64,000 nucleotides of DNA from Salinicola rhizosphaerae (GTDB lineage Bacteria > Pseudomonadota > Gammaproteobacteria > Pseudomonadales > Halomonadaceae). Both the position numbers and the translations under genes were made by a program. Position 1 is the first letter of the stretch, and each line of letters starts with the position of its first letter. Positions 1-8,613 of this stretch are shown piece after piece. The stretch covers positions 193,203 to 257,202 of the forward strand of contig NZ_BMZI01000003.1 of the NCBI RefSeq assembly GCF_014652715.1. The letters run 5' to 3'. The notes below the pieces were generated by a model, which did no database searches, had not been told where the DNA came from, and worked only from the letters and a program-made list of their open reading frames with translations.

Positions 1-1689
1 GCACTGGCGGCGGCTTCGATGGCCGGCGTGCCGCTGCTCAACGGCTTCCTGTCCAAGGAAATGATGCTGACCGAGACGCTCAACACCGGCATCCTCGGCG
101 GTCTCGCCTGGCTGATTCCGGTACTGGCGACGCTTGGCAGCCTGCTCTCGGTCGCCTATTCGCTGCGCTACGTGCGCAACGTCTTCTTCGGCCCCAAGGC
201 CACCGAGCTGCCAAAGGCCCCTCACGAAGCGCCCTTCTTCATGCGCCTGCCGATGCTGATTCTGGTGGCACTCTGCGTGGTCATCGGCCTGCTGCCGGCG
301 CTGACCGTCACCGGCCTGCTGCAGGCTGCCGCGGAGGCGACCATCACGCCGCCTCGCCCGGAGCTGCATCTGGCCATCTGGCACGGCTTCAACCTGCCAC
401 TGCTGATGAGCGTCATCGCACTGGCCGGCGGTGTCGGTCTCTACCTGGCTCGGCGCAATCTGTTCGCCTTTCAGCGCCAGTTCCCCCAGCGCAATGCGCT
501 GATGATCTTCGAGGTCAGCGTGCGCCGCGTGCTGACCGCAACCCAGGTCGCGATCGACAAGCTCGAGAACGGCTCGCTGCAGCGCTACATGCTGTGGCTG
601 ATCGTCGCGGTGCTGTTCTTGACCGGTAGCGGCCTGCTCGACCTGGATCGGCTCAAGGGCAGCCAGGCGCTGCAGCCGCTGGATGGTCTGCTGATCGTCG
701 GTGCGATCATCACGATCCTCGCCGGGCTGGGCACGGCGATCCTGCACCGGCGCCGCCTCGTATCGCTGATCATGCTGTCGGTGGTCGGGCTGATGGTCTC
801 GCTCGCCTTCGCGCGCTTCTCGGCGCCGGATCTCGCGCTGACGCAGCTGGCCGTCGAAGTCGTGACCGTCATTCTGCTGATGCTCGCGCTCTTCTTCCTC
901 CCGCAGCGTACGCCGAAGGAGTCGAGCGGCGGTCGCATCGTTCGCGACGTGCTGCTGGCGGCCGGTTTCGGGGGCATCGTCACCAGTCTCAACTACGCGC
1001 TGCTGACGCGGCCGCTGGACAGCATTTCCGGCTACTTCCTCGACAACGCAGTGAGCGGCGGCGGCGGTCACAACGTGGTCAACGTCATCCTGGTCGACTT
1101 CCGTGGCTTCGATACTCTCGGTGAGATCACGGTGCTGTGTATCGCTGCCATCGGCATCTACAAGCTGCTCAACCGGCTGCGCCTGTTTATGCCCTCGAGC
1201 GATAGCGAAGGCCGTCCCTGGTCGAAGGACCTGCACCCGATGTTGCTGGCGACCGTCTCCCAGAGCCTGCTGCCGCTGGCGCTGCTGGTCTCGGTGTTCA
1301 TCTTCCTGCGGGGTCACAACGAGCCCGGCGGCGGCTTCATTGCCGGCCTCGTGACCGCCGTGGCGCTGATTCTGCTCTACATCGCGCGCGGTGTGGACTG
1401 GGCCCAGACCCGGCTTTCTTTCCAGTACCAACCCATTGCGGTGGTCGGCGTGCTGATCGCGGCGCTGACCGGCCTCGGCAGCTGGCTATTCGGGCACAAC
1501 TTCCTGACCTCGGCGTTCGGCCACTTCCATATTCCTTTTATCGGCGATATCGAACTGGCGACGGCAATGCTGTTCGACCTCGGCGTGTATCTCACCGTAG
1601 TTGGCGCCACGCTGATGATTCTGGCCAACCTGGGCAAGTTGACGACACCGCACCGGCCCAGCAAAGAGAATGATAAGGAGGCCCTCTGA
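1..1689 (+). CDS. Na+/H+ antiporter Mrp/Mnh/Pha subunit A fused to subunit B (5' end outside window)
   Basis: C-terminal part of the large membrane subunit of the multi-subunit Na+(K+)/H+ antiporter. The reading frame is open from base 1, so the N-terminal proton-channel half lies upstream. Visible in order are the last NuoL-like helices, an MbhD/DUF4040-like segment (about residues 220-300, with [19 protein letters not shown]), an MbhE-like segment (about 310-390), and a full MnhB-like domain (about 405-555) with the [14 protein letters not shown] signature. Subunits A and B are therefore one polypeptide, as in PhaAB-type systems, rather than separate mrpA and mrpB. The stop codon overlaps the start of subunit C by one base (TGATG), which suggests translational coupling. 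The role is export of Na+ and pH homeostasis in the inner membrane. Confidence 0.93.
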   Translation, partial: ALAAASMAGVPLLNGFLSKEMMLTETLNTGILGGLAWLIPVLATLGSLLSVAYSLRYVRNVFFGPKATELPKAPHEAPFFMRLPMLILVALCVVIGLLPALTVTGLLQAAAEATITPPRPELHLAIWHGFNLPLLMSVIALAGGVGLYLARRNLFAFQRQFPQRNALMIFEVSVRRVLTATQVAIDKLENGSLQRYMLWLIVAVLFLTGSGLLDLDRLKGSQALQPLDGLLIVGAIITILAGLGTAILHRRRLVSLIMLSVVGLMVSLAFARFSAPDLALTQLAVEVVTVILLMLALFFLPQRTPKESSGGRIVRDVLLAAGFGGIVTSLNYALLTRPLDSISGYFLDNAVSGGGGHNVVNVILVDFRGFDTLGEITVLCIAAIGIYKLLNRLRLFMPSSDSEGRPWSKDLHPMLLATVSQSLLPLALLVSVFIFLRGHNEPGGGFIAGLVTAVALILLYIARGVDWAQTRLSFQYQPIAVVGVLIAALTGLGSWLFGHNFLTSAFGHFHIPFIGDIELATAMLFDLGVYLTVVGATLMILANLGKLTTPHRPSKENDKEAL

Positions 1690-2039
1690 TGGAAGCGCTC
1701 TTTGCCACCGTGACCGGATTTCTGGCCGCCAGCGGTCTCTACCTCTCGCTGCGCGGGCGCACCTTCCCCGTGGTCGTCGGGCTGACGCTGCTCTCCTATG
1801 CAGTCAACCTGTTTCTGTTCTCGACCGGCGGCCTGACGACCAATGGCGCCGCCGTGATCAGCGACGATGCGTCCCGCTACGCTGACCCGCTGCCACAGGC
1901 GCTGGTACTGACGGCTATCGTCATCGGCTTCGCGATGACGGCGTTCTCGGTCATCCTGGCCATGCGGGTGCGCGGCGATCAGGGTAGCGACCAGGTCAAC
2001 GATCAGCGCGGAGAAGAGTCGAAGGAGGAGAAGTCCTGA
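1689..2039 (+). CDS. mnhC: Na+/H+ antiporter subunit C (MnhC/MrpC)
   Basis: A 116-residue NuoK-like membrane subunit of the Mrp antiporter. Three hydrophobic segments are visible, and the internal stretch DPLPQALVLTAIVIGFAMTA is the hallmark of MnhC/NuoK proteins. The C-terminal 25 residues are charged and probably cytoplasmic. Its ATG overlaps the stop of subunit A/B and is preceded by a strong AAGGAGG ribosome-binding site. It ends exactly where subunit D begins (shared A of TGATG). Length and position match the C subunit of six-gene Pha-type operons. Confidence 0.95.
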   Translation: MEALFATVTGFLAASGLYLSLRGRTFPVVVGLTLLSYAVNLFLFSTGGLTTNGAAVISDDASRYADPLPQALVLTAIVIGFAMTAFSVILAMRVRGDQGSDQVNDQRGEESKEEKS

Positions 2040-3553
2040 TGCAGCACCTGATCATCCTCCCGATTCTCCTGCCGCTGCTGAGTGGCGTGCTGATGCTGCT
2101 CAAGCGCGATGCCACGCGGCTGCCGCGCCGCGGCATTGCGCTGGCATCGACGGCGCTACTGGTCGTCATCGGCGCCTGCCTGGTCGTCCAGAGCGACAGC
2201 GGCCAGATCACCTACTATGCGCTGGGCGACTGGCAACCGCCGTTCGGCATCGTGCTGGTGCTCGACCGCCTCTCGGCACTGATGGTGTGCCTGACCAGCG
2301 TTCTGGCGCTGGGCAGCCTCGCTTACGCCTGCGCTGGCGACGACCGCAAGGGCAGCAACTTCCACGGCCTGTTTCAGCTGCAGCTGATGGGTATCAACGG
2401 CGCCTTTCTGACCGGCGATATCTTCAACCTGTTCGTGTTCTTCGAGGTCCTGCTGATCGCCTCCTACTCGCTGCTGATGCACGGCGGCGGCAAGGACCGC
2501 ACCCAGGCGGGGTTCCACTACGTGGCGCTCAATCTGGCAGGCTCGGCCATGTTCCTGATTGCGCTCGGCGTGATCTACGGCACGACCGGCACGCTCAACA
2601 TGGCGGATCTTTCGCAGAAGGTGGCGACGCTCGACCCGAACCGGCTGGGTCTACTCAAGGCGGGTGCCTTCCTGCTGCTGGTGGTATTCGGTCTGAAAGC
2701 GGCGATTCTGCCGCTCTACTTCTGGCTGCCGCGCGCCTATGCCAGCGCCCCCGCGCCGGTAGCCGCCCTGTTCGCGATCATGACCAAGGTCGGTATCTAC
2801 GCCATTCTGCGCGTCTATACGCTGATCTTCGGCAGCGGCGCCGGGGAGCTGGCCAACTTCGTGCAGCCGTGGCTCTGGTGGTTCGCCCTGGCAACGCTCG
2901 CGCTCGGCGGCGTCGGCGTGCTCTCGGCCCGAGATCTACGCGGCCAGGTCGCCTACCTGATCCTGATCTCGGTCGGCACGCTGCTGGTCGGCGTCAGCAT
3001 GAATCGTGAAGCGCCGATCACCGCCCTGCTCTACTACATGATCCACACCACGCTGGTCAGCGGCGGACTGTTCCTGCTCGCCGATGCGATCAGCGAGCAG
3101 CGCGGCAAGGCGGGCGCACGCATCGTCCCCGGTCGCGGCGTCACCCAGCCGGGACTGCTGGGAGTTTTCTATTTCGTCGGCGCCGTGACAGTGATCGGCC
3201 TGCCGCCGCTCTCCGGCGCCATTGGCAAGGCGCTGCTGCTCGACTCAGCAGAGCCGAGCGAGCAGCCTTGGCTGTGGTCGCTGCTGCTGCTGTCGAGTCT
3301 GGCAGGCCTGGTCGCGATGGCGCGAAGTGGTTCGACGGTGTTCTGGAAAGCCGGTCGCGGTGACAGCGAGGGTCCCCGCCTGAAGCCGGCGATGCTGGCT
3401 GGCCTGATACTGCTGCTCGGCGCGTCTCCGGTACTGTCGATCCTCGCCGGGCCGATTACCGACTTCACGCACGCCAGCGCCGCGCAACTCCTCGATCACG
3501 GCGCTTATGCCGAAACGATTCTGCCGCAATCTGATGCTGGAGGTGGCTCATGA
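2039..3553 (+). CDS. mnhD: Na+/H+ antiporter subunit D (MnhD/MrpD)
   Basis: A 504-residue polytopic protein of the NuoN/NuoM/MrpD proton-channel family. The stretch around residues 115-150 (NGAFLTGDIFNLFVFFEVLL) is the conserved helix with the buried acidic residue. KAAILPLYFWLPRAYASAP near residue 220 carries the conserved lysine and the proline-rich turn of the proton path. It works with subunit A to couple proton entry to Na+ export. The gene overlaps subunit C by one base and subunit E by four bases (ATGA), so the operon is tightly coupled. The usual length for the family is about 490-510 residues. Confidence 0.95.
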   Translation: MQHLIILPILLPLLSGVLMLLKRDATRLPRRGIALASTALLVVIGACLVVQSDSGQITYYALGDWQPPFGIVLVLDRLSALMVCLTSVLALGSLAYACAGDDRKGSNFHGLFQLQLMGINGAFLTGDIFNLFVFFEVLLIASYSLLMHGGGKDRTQAGFHYVALNLAGSAMFLIALGVIYGTTGTLNMADLSQKVATLDPNRLGLLKAGAFLLLVVFGLKAAILPLYFWLPRAYASAPAPVAALFAIMTKVGIYAILRVYTLIFGSGAGELANFVQPWLWWFALATLALGGVGVLSARDLRGQVAYLILISVGTLLVGVSMNREAPITALLYYMIHTTLVSGGLFLLADAISEQRGKAGARIVPGRGVTQPGLLGVFYFVGAVTVIGLPPLSGAIGKALLLDSAEPSEQPWLWSLLLLSSLAGLVAMARSGSTVFWKAGRGDSEGPRLKPAMLAGLILLLGASPVLSILAGPITDFTHASAAQLLDHGAYAETILPQSDAGGGS

Positions 3554-4047
3554 TTCCTCCCACGCGCTGGCTGCCGATGCCGATTCTCTCGGTACTGCTG
3601 CTCGTCGTCTGGCTGCTGCTGCAGCATAGCGTCGCGCTTGGGCAGTGGCTTCTCGGCGGCGTACTGGCCATCGCGATTCCGCTGGTCTGTCGCCCTTTCT
3701 GGGAACGGCAGCCGACGATCAAGCGCCCCTGGCGCCTGTTCCTCTACGTGCTGCGCGTGCTGGGCGATATCGTCACCGCCAACCTTCAGGTCTCGAAGCT
3801 GATACTCGATCCGCGCGGGCGGATGCGTCCGGCATTCGTCGAATATCCGCTGACACTGAAAGAGAATTTCCCGATCACGATTCTCGCCAGCACCATCACG
3901 ATGACGCCGGGAACCGTTTCCGCGCACCTGCGCCTGGATGGTCGGACGTTGCTGATTCACGCACTCGATGTCAGCGACATCAACGAGTTGATCGACGAGA
4001 TTCACCAGCGCTACGAGCGCCCTCTGATGGAGATCTTCGAATCATGA
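3550..4047 (+). CDS. mnhE: Na+/H+ antiporter subunit E (MnhE/MrpE)
   Basis: A 165-residue Mrp subunit E. There are two hydrophobic segments near the N-terminus (residues about 8-55), then the soluble MnhE domain. The conserved core ILASTITMTPGTVSAHL is followed by a segment ending in HALDVSDINE, both family signatures. The function of E is not fully settled; it is needed for assembly or full activity of the antiporter. Start ATG overlaps the stop of subunit D (ATGA), and the stop overlaps the start of subunit F, so translation is coupled on both sides. Confidence 0.94.
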   Translation: MIPPTRWLPMPILSVLLLVVWLLLQHSVALGQWLLGGVLAIAIPLVCRPFWERQPTIKRPWRLFLYVLRVLGDIVTANLQVSKLILDPRGRMRPAFVEYPLTLKENFPITILASTITMTPGTVSAHLRLDGRTLLIHALDVSDINELIDEIHQRYERPLMEIFES

Positions 4048-4313
4048 TCGATATCGCCCTGTGGATCGCGTTGGCGCTGTTCACCGCCGCCATCGTGCTC
4101 AACTTCTATCGCGCGGTGATCGGTCCGAGCCTGCCCGATCGCATCCTGGCGGTCGACACCATGTACATGAACTCGATCGCGCTGATCGTGCTCTTCGGCT
4201 TCTGGCTCGACACCAAGAACTACTTCGAGGCGGCACTGCTGATCGCGATGCTGGGCTTCATCAGCACCATCGCGATCTGCAAGTATCTGCTTCGCGGCGA
4301 CATCATCGAATAG
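4044..4313 (+). CDS. mnhF: Na+/H+ antiporter subunit F (MnhF/MrpF)
   Basis: An 89-residue, three-helix membrane subunit. The start ATG at 4044 overlaps the stop of subunit E by four bases, which decides this start over longer in-frame readings. The family signature is the loop GPSLPDRILAVDTMYMNSIA between helices 1 and 2. The third helix ends in a short charged tail (KYLLRGDIIE). It is a small structural subunit of the Mrp complex. A 22-bp gap with a good ribosome-binding site separates it from subunit G. Confidence 0.94.
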   Translation: MIDIALWIALALFTAAIVLNFYRAVIGPSLPDRILAVDTMYMNSIALIVLFGFWLDTKNYFEAALLIAMLGFISTIAICKYLLRGDIIE

Positions 4314-4335
4314 CGACCGAATAGGAGGAAATACG

Positions 4336-4728
4336 ATGCTCGAGAGCCTTCTGGAAGGCGTGATCGCCTTCATGTTGATCGCCGGAGGCGCTTTTGCCTT
4401 CATCGGCTCGCTGGGGCTGACCCACCTCAAGGATTTCTACATGCGGCTACACGGGCCGTCGAAGACGACGACGCTCGGGGTCGGCTGTACGCTGATCGGC
4501 TCGATGATCTACTTCAGCCTGCACGACGGCCCGGTCGTCCAGGAGTTCCTGATCACCATCTTCGTCTTCATCACGGCGCCGGTCTCCGCGCACATGCTGG
4601 CGAAGAGCGCGCTCCACCACAAGTTAAAGCCGGATGCCAGCACTCGGGGCAACCCGGAAGAACTCGAAAGCGAGAAGCCCAAACATACCGTCGAGGAGTC
4701 GCCACAGGGCAATTCGCCATTGCCCTGA
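4336..4728 (+). CDS. mnhG: Na+/H+ antiporter subunit G (MnhG/MrpG)
   Basis: A 130-residue last subunit of the Mrp operon with three hydrophobic helices. The family signature FIGSLGLTHLKDFYMRLHGP lies at about residues 23-42. SKTTTLGVGCTLIGSMIYF follows. The last 35 residues are hydrophilic and low-complexity, longer than in many homologs. An AGGAGG ribosome-binding site sits nine bases upstream of the ATG. The gene ends 27 bp from the convergent hemH stop codon; no clear hairpin terminator was seen in that short gap. Confidence 0.94.
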   Translation: MLESLLEGVIAFMLIAGGAFAFIGSLGLTHLKDFYMRLHGPSKTTTLGVGCTLIGSMIYFSLHDGPVVQEFLITIFVFITAPVSAHMLAKSALHHKLKPDASTRGNPEELESEKPKHTVEESPQGNSPLP

Positions 4729-4755
4729 GTCGACGCGAGCCAGATGCCGTTCGGG

Positions 4756-5739
4756 TTACCAGCCAGCGGTGTGCTGCTGGACCAGATTGGCCAGCAGCGA
4801 GATGTGCTCCGGGCGATCGTTCAGCGCGGAAATGTAGCGATAGCGCCCGCCGCCCGCCTCCTGGAAATAGTGGCGGTTCTCGGCATCGATCTCTTCGAGC
4901 GTCTCCAGGCAATCTGCCGCGAAGGCCGGGCTGATCACGTCAACGCACGCCGTCTTGTCCGCGCCCCACTGCTTCAGCGTTTCATCGGTGTAGGGCTTCA
5001 GCCACTCTTCGCGACCGAAGCGCGACTGATAGCTCTGAAACCACTCATCTTCGCCAAGCCCGAGCGCCTCTGCCAGCAGTCGACTGGTTCTTTCGCACTG
5101 GCGAGCGTAGGGGTCGCCGTTGTCGACGTAGCGCTTGGGAATACCGTGATAGGACATCAACAGGCGACCCCGGTCCCCCTGCGCCTCCCAGTGCGCCCGC
5201 ACGCTCGCCGCCAAGGCGGCAATGAAATCCGGATGGTCGTGATAGTCGCGGACGAAGCGCAGCTCCGGCAGGTGGGGACAAGGGTCGAGCGCCTTGGCCA
5301 GACGCTGAAAGACGGCGCCTGTCGTCGTACGCGAAAACTGGGGATAGAGCGGAAGCACCAGAATGCGGTCGACACCGGCCTGGCGAAGTTTGAGGCCGGC
5401 TTCCTCCATGCTTGGCTTGCCATAGGTCATCGCCAGTTCCACCGGAATCTCCTCGCCGGTCGCCGTCGCCAGCCGCTCGGCGAGCGCACGCTGCTGACGC
5501 CGGCCGATCGCCAGCAACGGCGATCCCTCTTCCTGCCACACGGAGGCATAGGCCTTGGCGACCTTGGGGGGCCGAATGCGCAAAATTACGCCGTGCAGAA
5601 TGGGCCACCACAGCCATCGCGGCGCATCGATGACGCGCGGGTCGCCCAGAAATTCGGCCAGGTACTGCCTGACCGCCTTGGGCGTCGGTGCTTCCGGCGT
5701 CCCCAGATTGACCAGCAGGACTCCGTATCGGGCCGCCAT
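4756..5739 (-). CDS. hemH: Ferrochelatase
   Basis: Inserts Fe2+ into protoporphyrin IX, the last step of haem synthesis. The protein opens with RYGVLLVNLGTPEAPTPKAV, the canonical HemH N-terminus. The catalytic histidine region reads LLMSYHGIPKRYV, and the family motif DVISPAFAADCLETLEEI lies near the C-terminus. I chose the ATG at 5739 (327 residues) because AAAGGAG lies eight bases upstream. An ATG at 5787 would add 16 residues with a poor ribosome site. The gene is divergent from a photolyase/cryptochrome gene across about 110 bp that contain an inverted repeat. hemH and cryptochrome-like genes are known to be light-induced together in some pseudomonads (LitR regulon); whether that holds here is inference. 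Confidence 0.95.
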   Translation of the reverse strand: MAARYGVLLVNLGTPEAPTPKAVRQYLAEFLGDPRVIDAPRWLWWPILHGVILRIRPPKVAKAYASVWQEEGSPLLAIGRRQQRALAERLATATGEEIPVELAMTYGKPSMEEAGLKLRQAGVDRILVLPLYPQFSRTTTGAVFQRLAKALDPCPHLPELRFVRDYHDHPDFIAALAASVRAHWEAQGDRGRLLMSYHGIPKRYVDNGDPYARQCERTSRLLAEALGLGEDEWFQSYQSRFGREEWLKPYTDETLKQWGADKTACVDVISPAFAADCLETLEEIDAENRHYFQEAGGGRYRYISALNDRPEHISLLANLVQQHTAGW

Positions 5740-5820
5740 AAACACCACTCCTTTCCCTGCATCTTTGATCGAAGTTTCCAAAGACATTCTACCACCGCAA
5801 GCTTGCGCCAGCGCGATTAC

Positions 5821-5848
5821 CTTATACGATCAACAGAATATGTATAAG
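5821..5848. promoter_or_regulatory. Inverted repeat (candidate operator) between hemH and the photolyase gene
   Basis: A perfect 7-bp inverted repeat, CTTATAC at 5821-5827 and GTATAAG at 5842-5848, with 14 bp between. It lies just before the photolyase start and upstream of hemH. The TGTATA-like half sites recall operators of MerR-type photosensory regulators (LitR/CarH class), but no such regulator is encoded in this window. It could also be part of the core promoter. Confidence 0.45.
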
Positions 5849-5850
5849 TT

Positions 5851-7425
5851 ATGGATAAATTCATGTCTCGACCGTTGATCCTGATACTCGGCGATCAGTT
5901 GACCGAATCGCTCGAGGTCCTCACCCAGGCGCCCGACAATGCCGTGATCGCCCTGTGCGAGGTCAAGGCGGAAGGTGAGTACGTGCCCCATCATCCGCAG
6001 AAGATCCTGCTGATCCTGTCGGCCATGCGCCACTTTGCCGATACCTTGCGCGACAAGGGCTACCAGGTCCATTACAGCGCGCTGGACGACGACGACAATC
6101 GACAGGACCTGATCGAGGAGGCGGAGCGGCTGGCCGATGCCTATGGCTGCGACGACATCCGCGTCACGCAGCCCGGCGAGTGGAGGCTGTTCGAGCGTAT
6201 TCAGCGTCGCGGCACGCGCTGGCGGATTCACGAGGACAACCGATTCTTCTGCTCCATCGAGGCGTTCGGCGAGTGGCTCGACGGCCGACGCCGCTTTCGC
6301 ATGGAGGACTTCTACCGGCAGATGCGCAAGCGTACCGGGCTCCTCATGGAGGGCGACGAACCCGCGGGCGGTCAGTGGAACTTCGATCACGACAATCGCA
6401 ACCCGATCAAGCACGGTCTGCAGATGCCGGCACCGCCGAAGCATCGCCTGGATGACACGACGCTGGCCGTCAAATCGCTCGTCGAGACTCACTTCGACAC
6501 CCATTTCGGTACCCTCGAACACTTCAACTGGTCGGTGACCCGGCGCCAGGCACTGGGCGATCTCAAACACTTCATTGCCCATGCACTGGCCGATTTTGGC
6601 ACCTATCAGGATGCGATCAGCGACGACGAGCCACTGCTCTTTCACTCACGTCTCTCGGCGGCGATGAACATCGGCCTGCTCTCGCCCCAGGAAGTCTGCG
6701 AGGCCGCCATCAGCGCCTGGCGAGACGGGCAAGCTCCGATCAACGCGGTCGAGGGCTTCGTACGCCAGATTCTCGGGTGGCGCGAGTACGTCCGCGGTAT
6801 CTACTGGCAGCGCATGCCCGGCTACAAGCAGGAAAATCGTCTGAACGCCCGCCGCGGCCTGCCTGACTTCTACTGGACGGCGGAAACCGACCTGCGCTGC
6901 GTCCGCCGGGCGCTAGAGATGACTCGCGACAACGCCTACGCGCATCACATCCAGCGCCTGATGGTGACCGGCAACTTCGCGCTGCTCTGTGGCGTCTCGC
7001 CGGCAGCGCTGTGTGACTGGTATCTCGCGGTCTACGCCGACGCCTTCGAATGGGTGGAACTCCCCAACACACTGGGGATGACGCTCTACGCCGACGGCGG
7101 CTATCTCGGCTCCAAGCCCTACTGCGCTTCGGGCAAGTACATCGATCGCATGTCGGATCACTGCAGACAGTGTCGCTATGACGTCAAACAGGTCACCGGC
7201 GAGCGCGCCTGCCCGTTCAACAGCCTCTACTGGCACTTCCTCGAAAAGCACCGCGAGCGCCTCAAGGGCAACCAGCGCATGAAGCTGATCTACGGCAGCT
7301 GGGACAAGATGCAGGACGGCAAGCGTCAGGTCATTCTCGATCAGGCCGAAAAATTCCTCGGCACCCTCACGTTCGAAGCCCCTTACGGCAAGGATGATCA
7401 TGCCAGCGGCTATCAGCGCTCATGA
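5851..7425 (+). CDS. Iron-sulfur bacterial cryptochrome/photolyase (PhrB/CryB-type)
   Basis: A 524-residue flavoprotein of the FeS-BCP class, which repairs (6-4) photoproducts or acts as a blue-light sensor. The N-terminus PLILILGDQL is typical of this class and replaces the usual photolyase start. Four cysteines at residues 350, 438, 441 and 454 (LRCVRR, HCRQC, RACPFN) match the spacing known for the 4Fe-4S ligands of Agrobacterium PhrB. The conserved HHIQRLMV and GYLGSKPYCASGKYI segments are present. No good ribosome site precedes either ATG 5851 or ATG 5863, so the start is uncertain by four codons. It is divergent from hemH and shares a probable operator with it. Confidence 0.9.
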   Translation: MDKFMSRPLILILGDQLTESLEVLTQAPDNAVIALCEVKAEGEYVPHHPQKILLILSAMRHFADTLRDKGYQVHYSALDDDDNRQDLIEEAERLADAYGCDDIRVTQPGEWRLFERIQRRGTRWRIHEDNRFFCSIEAFGEWLDGRRRFRMEDFYRQMRKRTGLLMEGDEPAGGQWNFDHDNRNPIKHGLQMPAPPKHRLDDTTLAVKSLVETHFDTHFGTLEHFNWSVTRRQALGDLKHFIAHALADFGTYQDAISDDEPLLFHSRLSAAMNIGLLSPQEVCEAAISAWRDGQAPINAVEGFVRQILGWREYVRGIYWQRMPGYKQENRLNARRGLPDFYWTAETDLRCVRRALEMTRDNAYAHHIQRLMVTGNFALLCGVSPAALCDWYLAVYADAFEWVELPNTLGMTLYADGGYLGSKPYCASGKYIDRMSDHCRQCRYDVKQVTGERACPFNSLYWHFLEKHRERLKGNQRMKLIYGSWDKMQDGKRQVILDQAEKFLGTLTFEAPYGKDDHASGYQRS

Positions 7426-7593
7426 CATCAAAAGGGCGCGTTACTCATCCGGGGACGGGATGTGGTTGTCGAGAGGGGCAAAGCGAAAGGCGCGGGGCAG
7501 ACTTCCCTCCGATACATGGCAAGTCACTGCTCGACCTGCCGGAGGGAAAATTGAGGTTGCGGGGTTGGGTGGGACAAGCGATCGGGGAATGGC

Positions 7594-7896
7594 TCAGAAC
7601 ACCAGCGGCATTCTAGAGAGCAGCGGATCGTGATAGTGCGGCTCATGGCCGACGATCTCGTCGTTGGCGACCTGCTGGACGAGATAAGCGCGGTGGATAC
7701 CGGCACGTTTCAGTTCACCGTAGACGTCGTCGAGCGAGCGAAACAGCATGGGTTTGCCGCGCTGGGTCAATACGTGAGTCGGGCCTTCCGCCGGCTCCAG
7801 CATGACCTGATAGTAGCGACTTCCCGCATGCGCGATGACGCGAATCTCGAAGTCGTCGTGGTGTCGTGCGTAGCGTTTGAGTTCCTTGGGGTCCAT
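7594..7896 (-). CDS. Conserved hypothetical protein, DUF6482-like
   Basis: A 100-residue hydrophilic protein of unknown function. It begins MDPKELKRYARHHDDFEIRV and contains a central segment resembling DUF6482 proteins of pseudomonads and halomonads (YYQVMLEP, then a GKPMLFRSLDDVYGELKRAG stretch). No membrane segment, signal peptide or metal-binding motif is visible. It is convergent with the photolyase gene, separated by about 170 bp with no recognisable feature. The family assignment rests on overall resemblance only. Confidence 0.7.
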   Translation of the reverse strand: MDPKELKRYARHHDDFEIRVIAHAGSRYYQVMLEPAEGPTHVLTQRGKPMLFRSLDDVYGELKRAGIHRAYLVQQVANDEIVGHEPHYHDPLLSRMPLVF

Positions 7897-8252
7897 GGTT
7901 CCCTCCCGTCGAGTTGATGGATCTTGTCGAGAATGCTGGCGTTCCTTGCCAGGTCTCGCGCGTCGGACTGACAGCCAGACGGCCCTGATTCGGACCCTCG
8001 CCTGGCGCCAGATGGTGAAGGCCTTGCGCCCACGCCGAGCCCATTTGGCCTCGCTTTCATTAAGCTTGTGTGACAGTCAGCAGTAAGACTTCCCGCTGAA
8101 GCGAGAGTTCATCGAACGATCGACGCAGGATGGCGCAACAACAACCCAAAAAAGTATGACGAAAGCGAGCCCCAACCTGCCGGAGCGGCCTGCATGGGGG
8201 GGCCACCTGGCGAGTCAACACCTCGGTCTAACGCCGCAGGGGAGATCTTGCA
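7897..8252. other. Intergenic stretch with no recognised gene
   Basis: About 355 bp between two leftward small genes. Short open frames here on both strands have no family resemblance, no convincing ribosome sites and atypical composition. The leftward promoter of the DUF6482-like gene should lie in its left part, but I could not identify one clearly. No tRNA or strong terminator hairpin was seen. Confidence 0.4.
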
Positions 8253-8546
8253 TCACTGATAAGCCGACGGATCGATCGCCTTGCCCAACGAGTTGCGATC
8301 GATCCAGCGCCCGGCCTTGGCTTCCTTGTATCGAAATACCACGCGGTCGCCGACCACTACCGGCAGCTCGGCATCTTCGGTCTGGTAGCTGTAGAGTTCG
8401 CCGTCGACCGTCAGCCAGTGTCGATAGAGATCCGGCATGCCAAGCCACTCCTTGAACGGCCCTTCGCGCTCCAGCTTCTCGAGTTGTCCGCGAACTTCGA
8501 TCTTCGGCGTGCGCTGCCGACGACCGCGTTGAAAACCGCCTGCCAT
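8253..8546 (-). CDS. Conserved hypothetical protein (97 aa)
   Basis: A small soluble protein of unknown function. It has a basic N-terminus (GGFQRGRRQRTPK) followed by a compact, probably beta-rich core. Motifs such as LTVDGELYSYQTEDAELPVV and GDRVVFRYKEAKAGRWID look like a small OB- or SH3-like barrel, but I cannot name the family. The ATG at 8546 has the weak purine-rich site CAGGAG upstream. It lies 67 bp downstream of dnaB on the same strand and could be cotranscribed with it. Confidence 0.65.
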   Translation of the reverse strand: MAGGFQRGRRQRTPKIEVRGQLEKLEREGPFKEWLGMPDLYRHWLTVDGELYSYQTEDAELPVVVGDRVVFRYKEAKAGRWIDRNSLGKAIDPSAYQ

Positions 8547-8613
8547 AGTTGAACTCCTGAACTGTCGTCGAGGGACCGCGCCCTCGACCGGGTATCGCCC
8601 GGCATGGCCGGGC

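Noticed and set aside
7394-7633. Two overlapping plus-strand ORFs after the photolyase
   Set aside because: They run into the convergent DUF6482-like gene and have no family resemblance.
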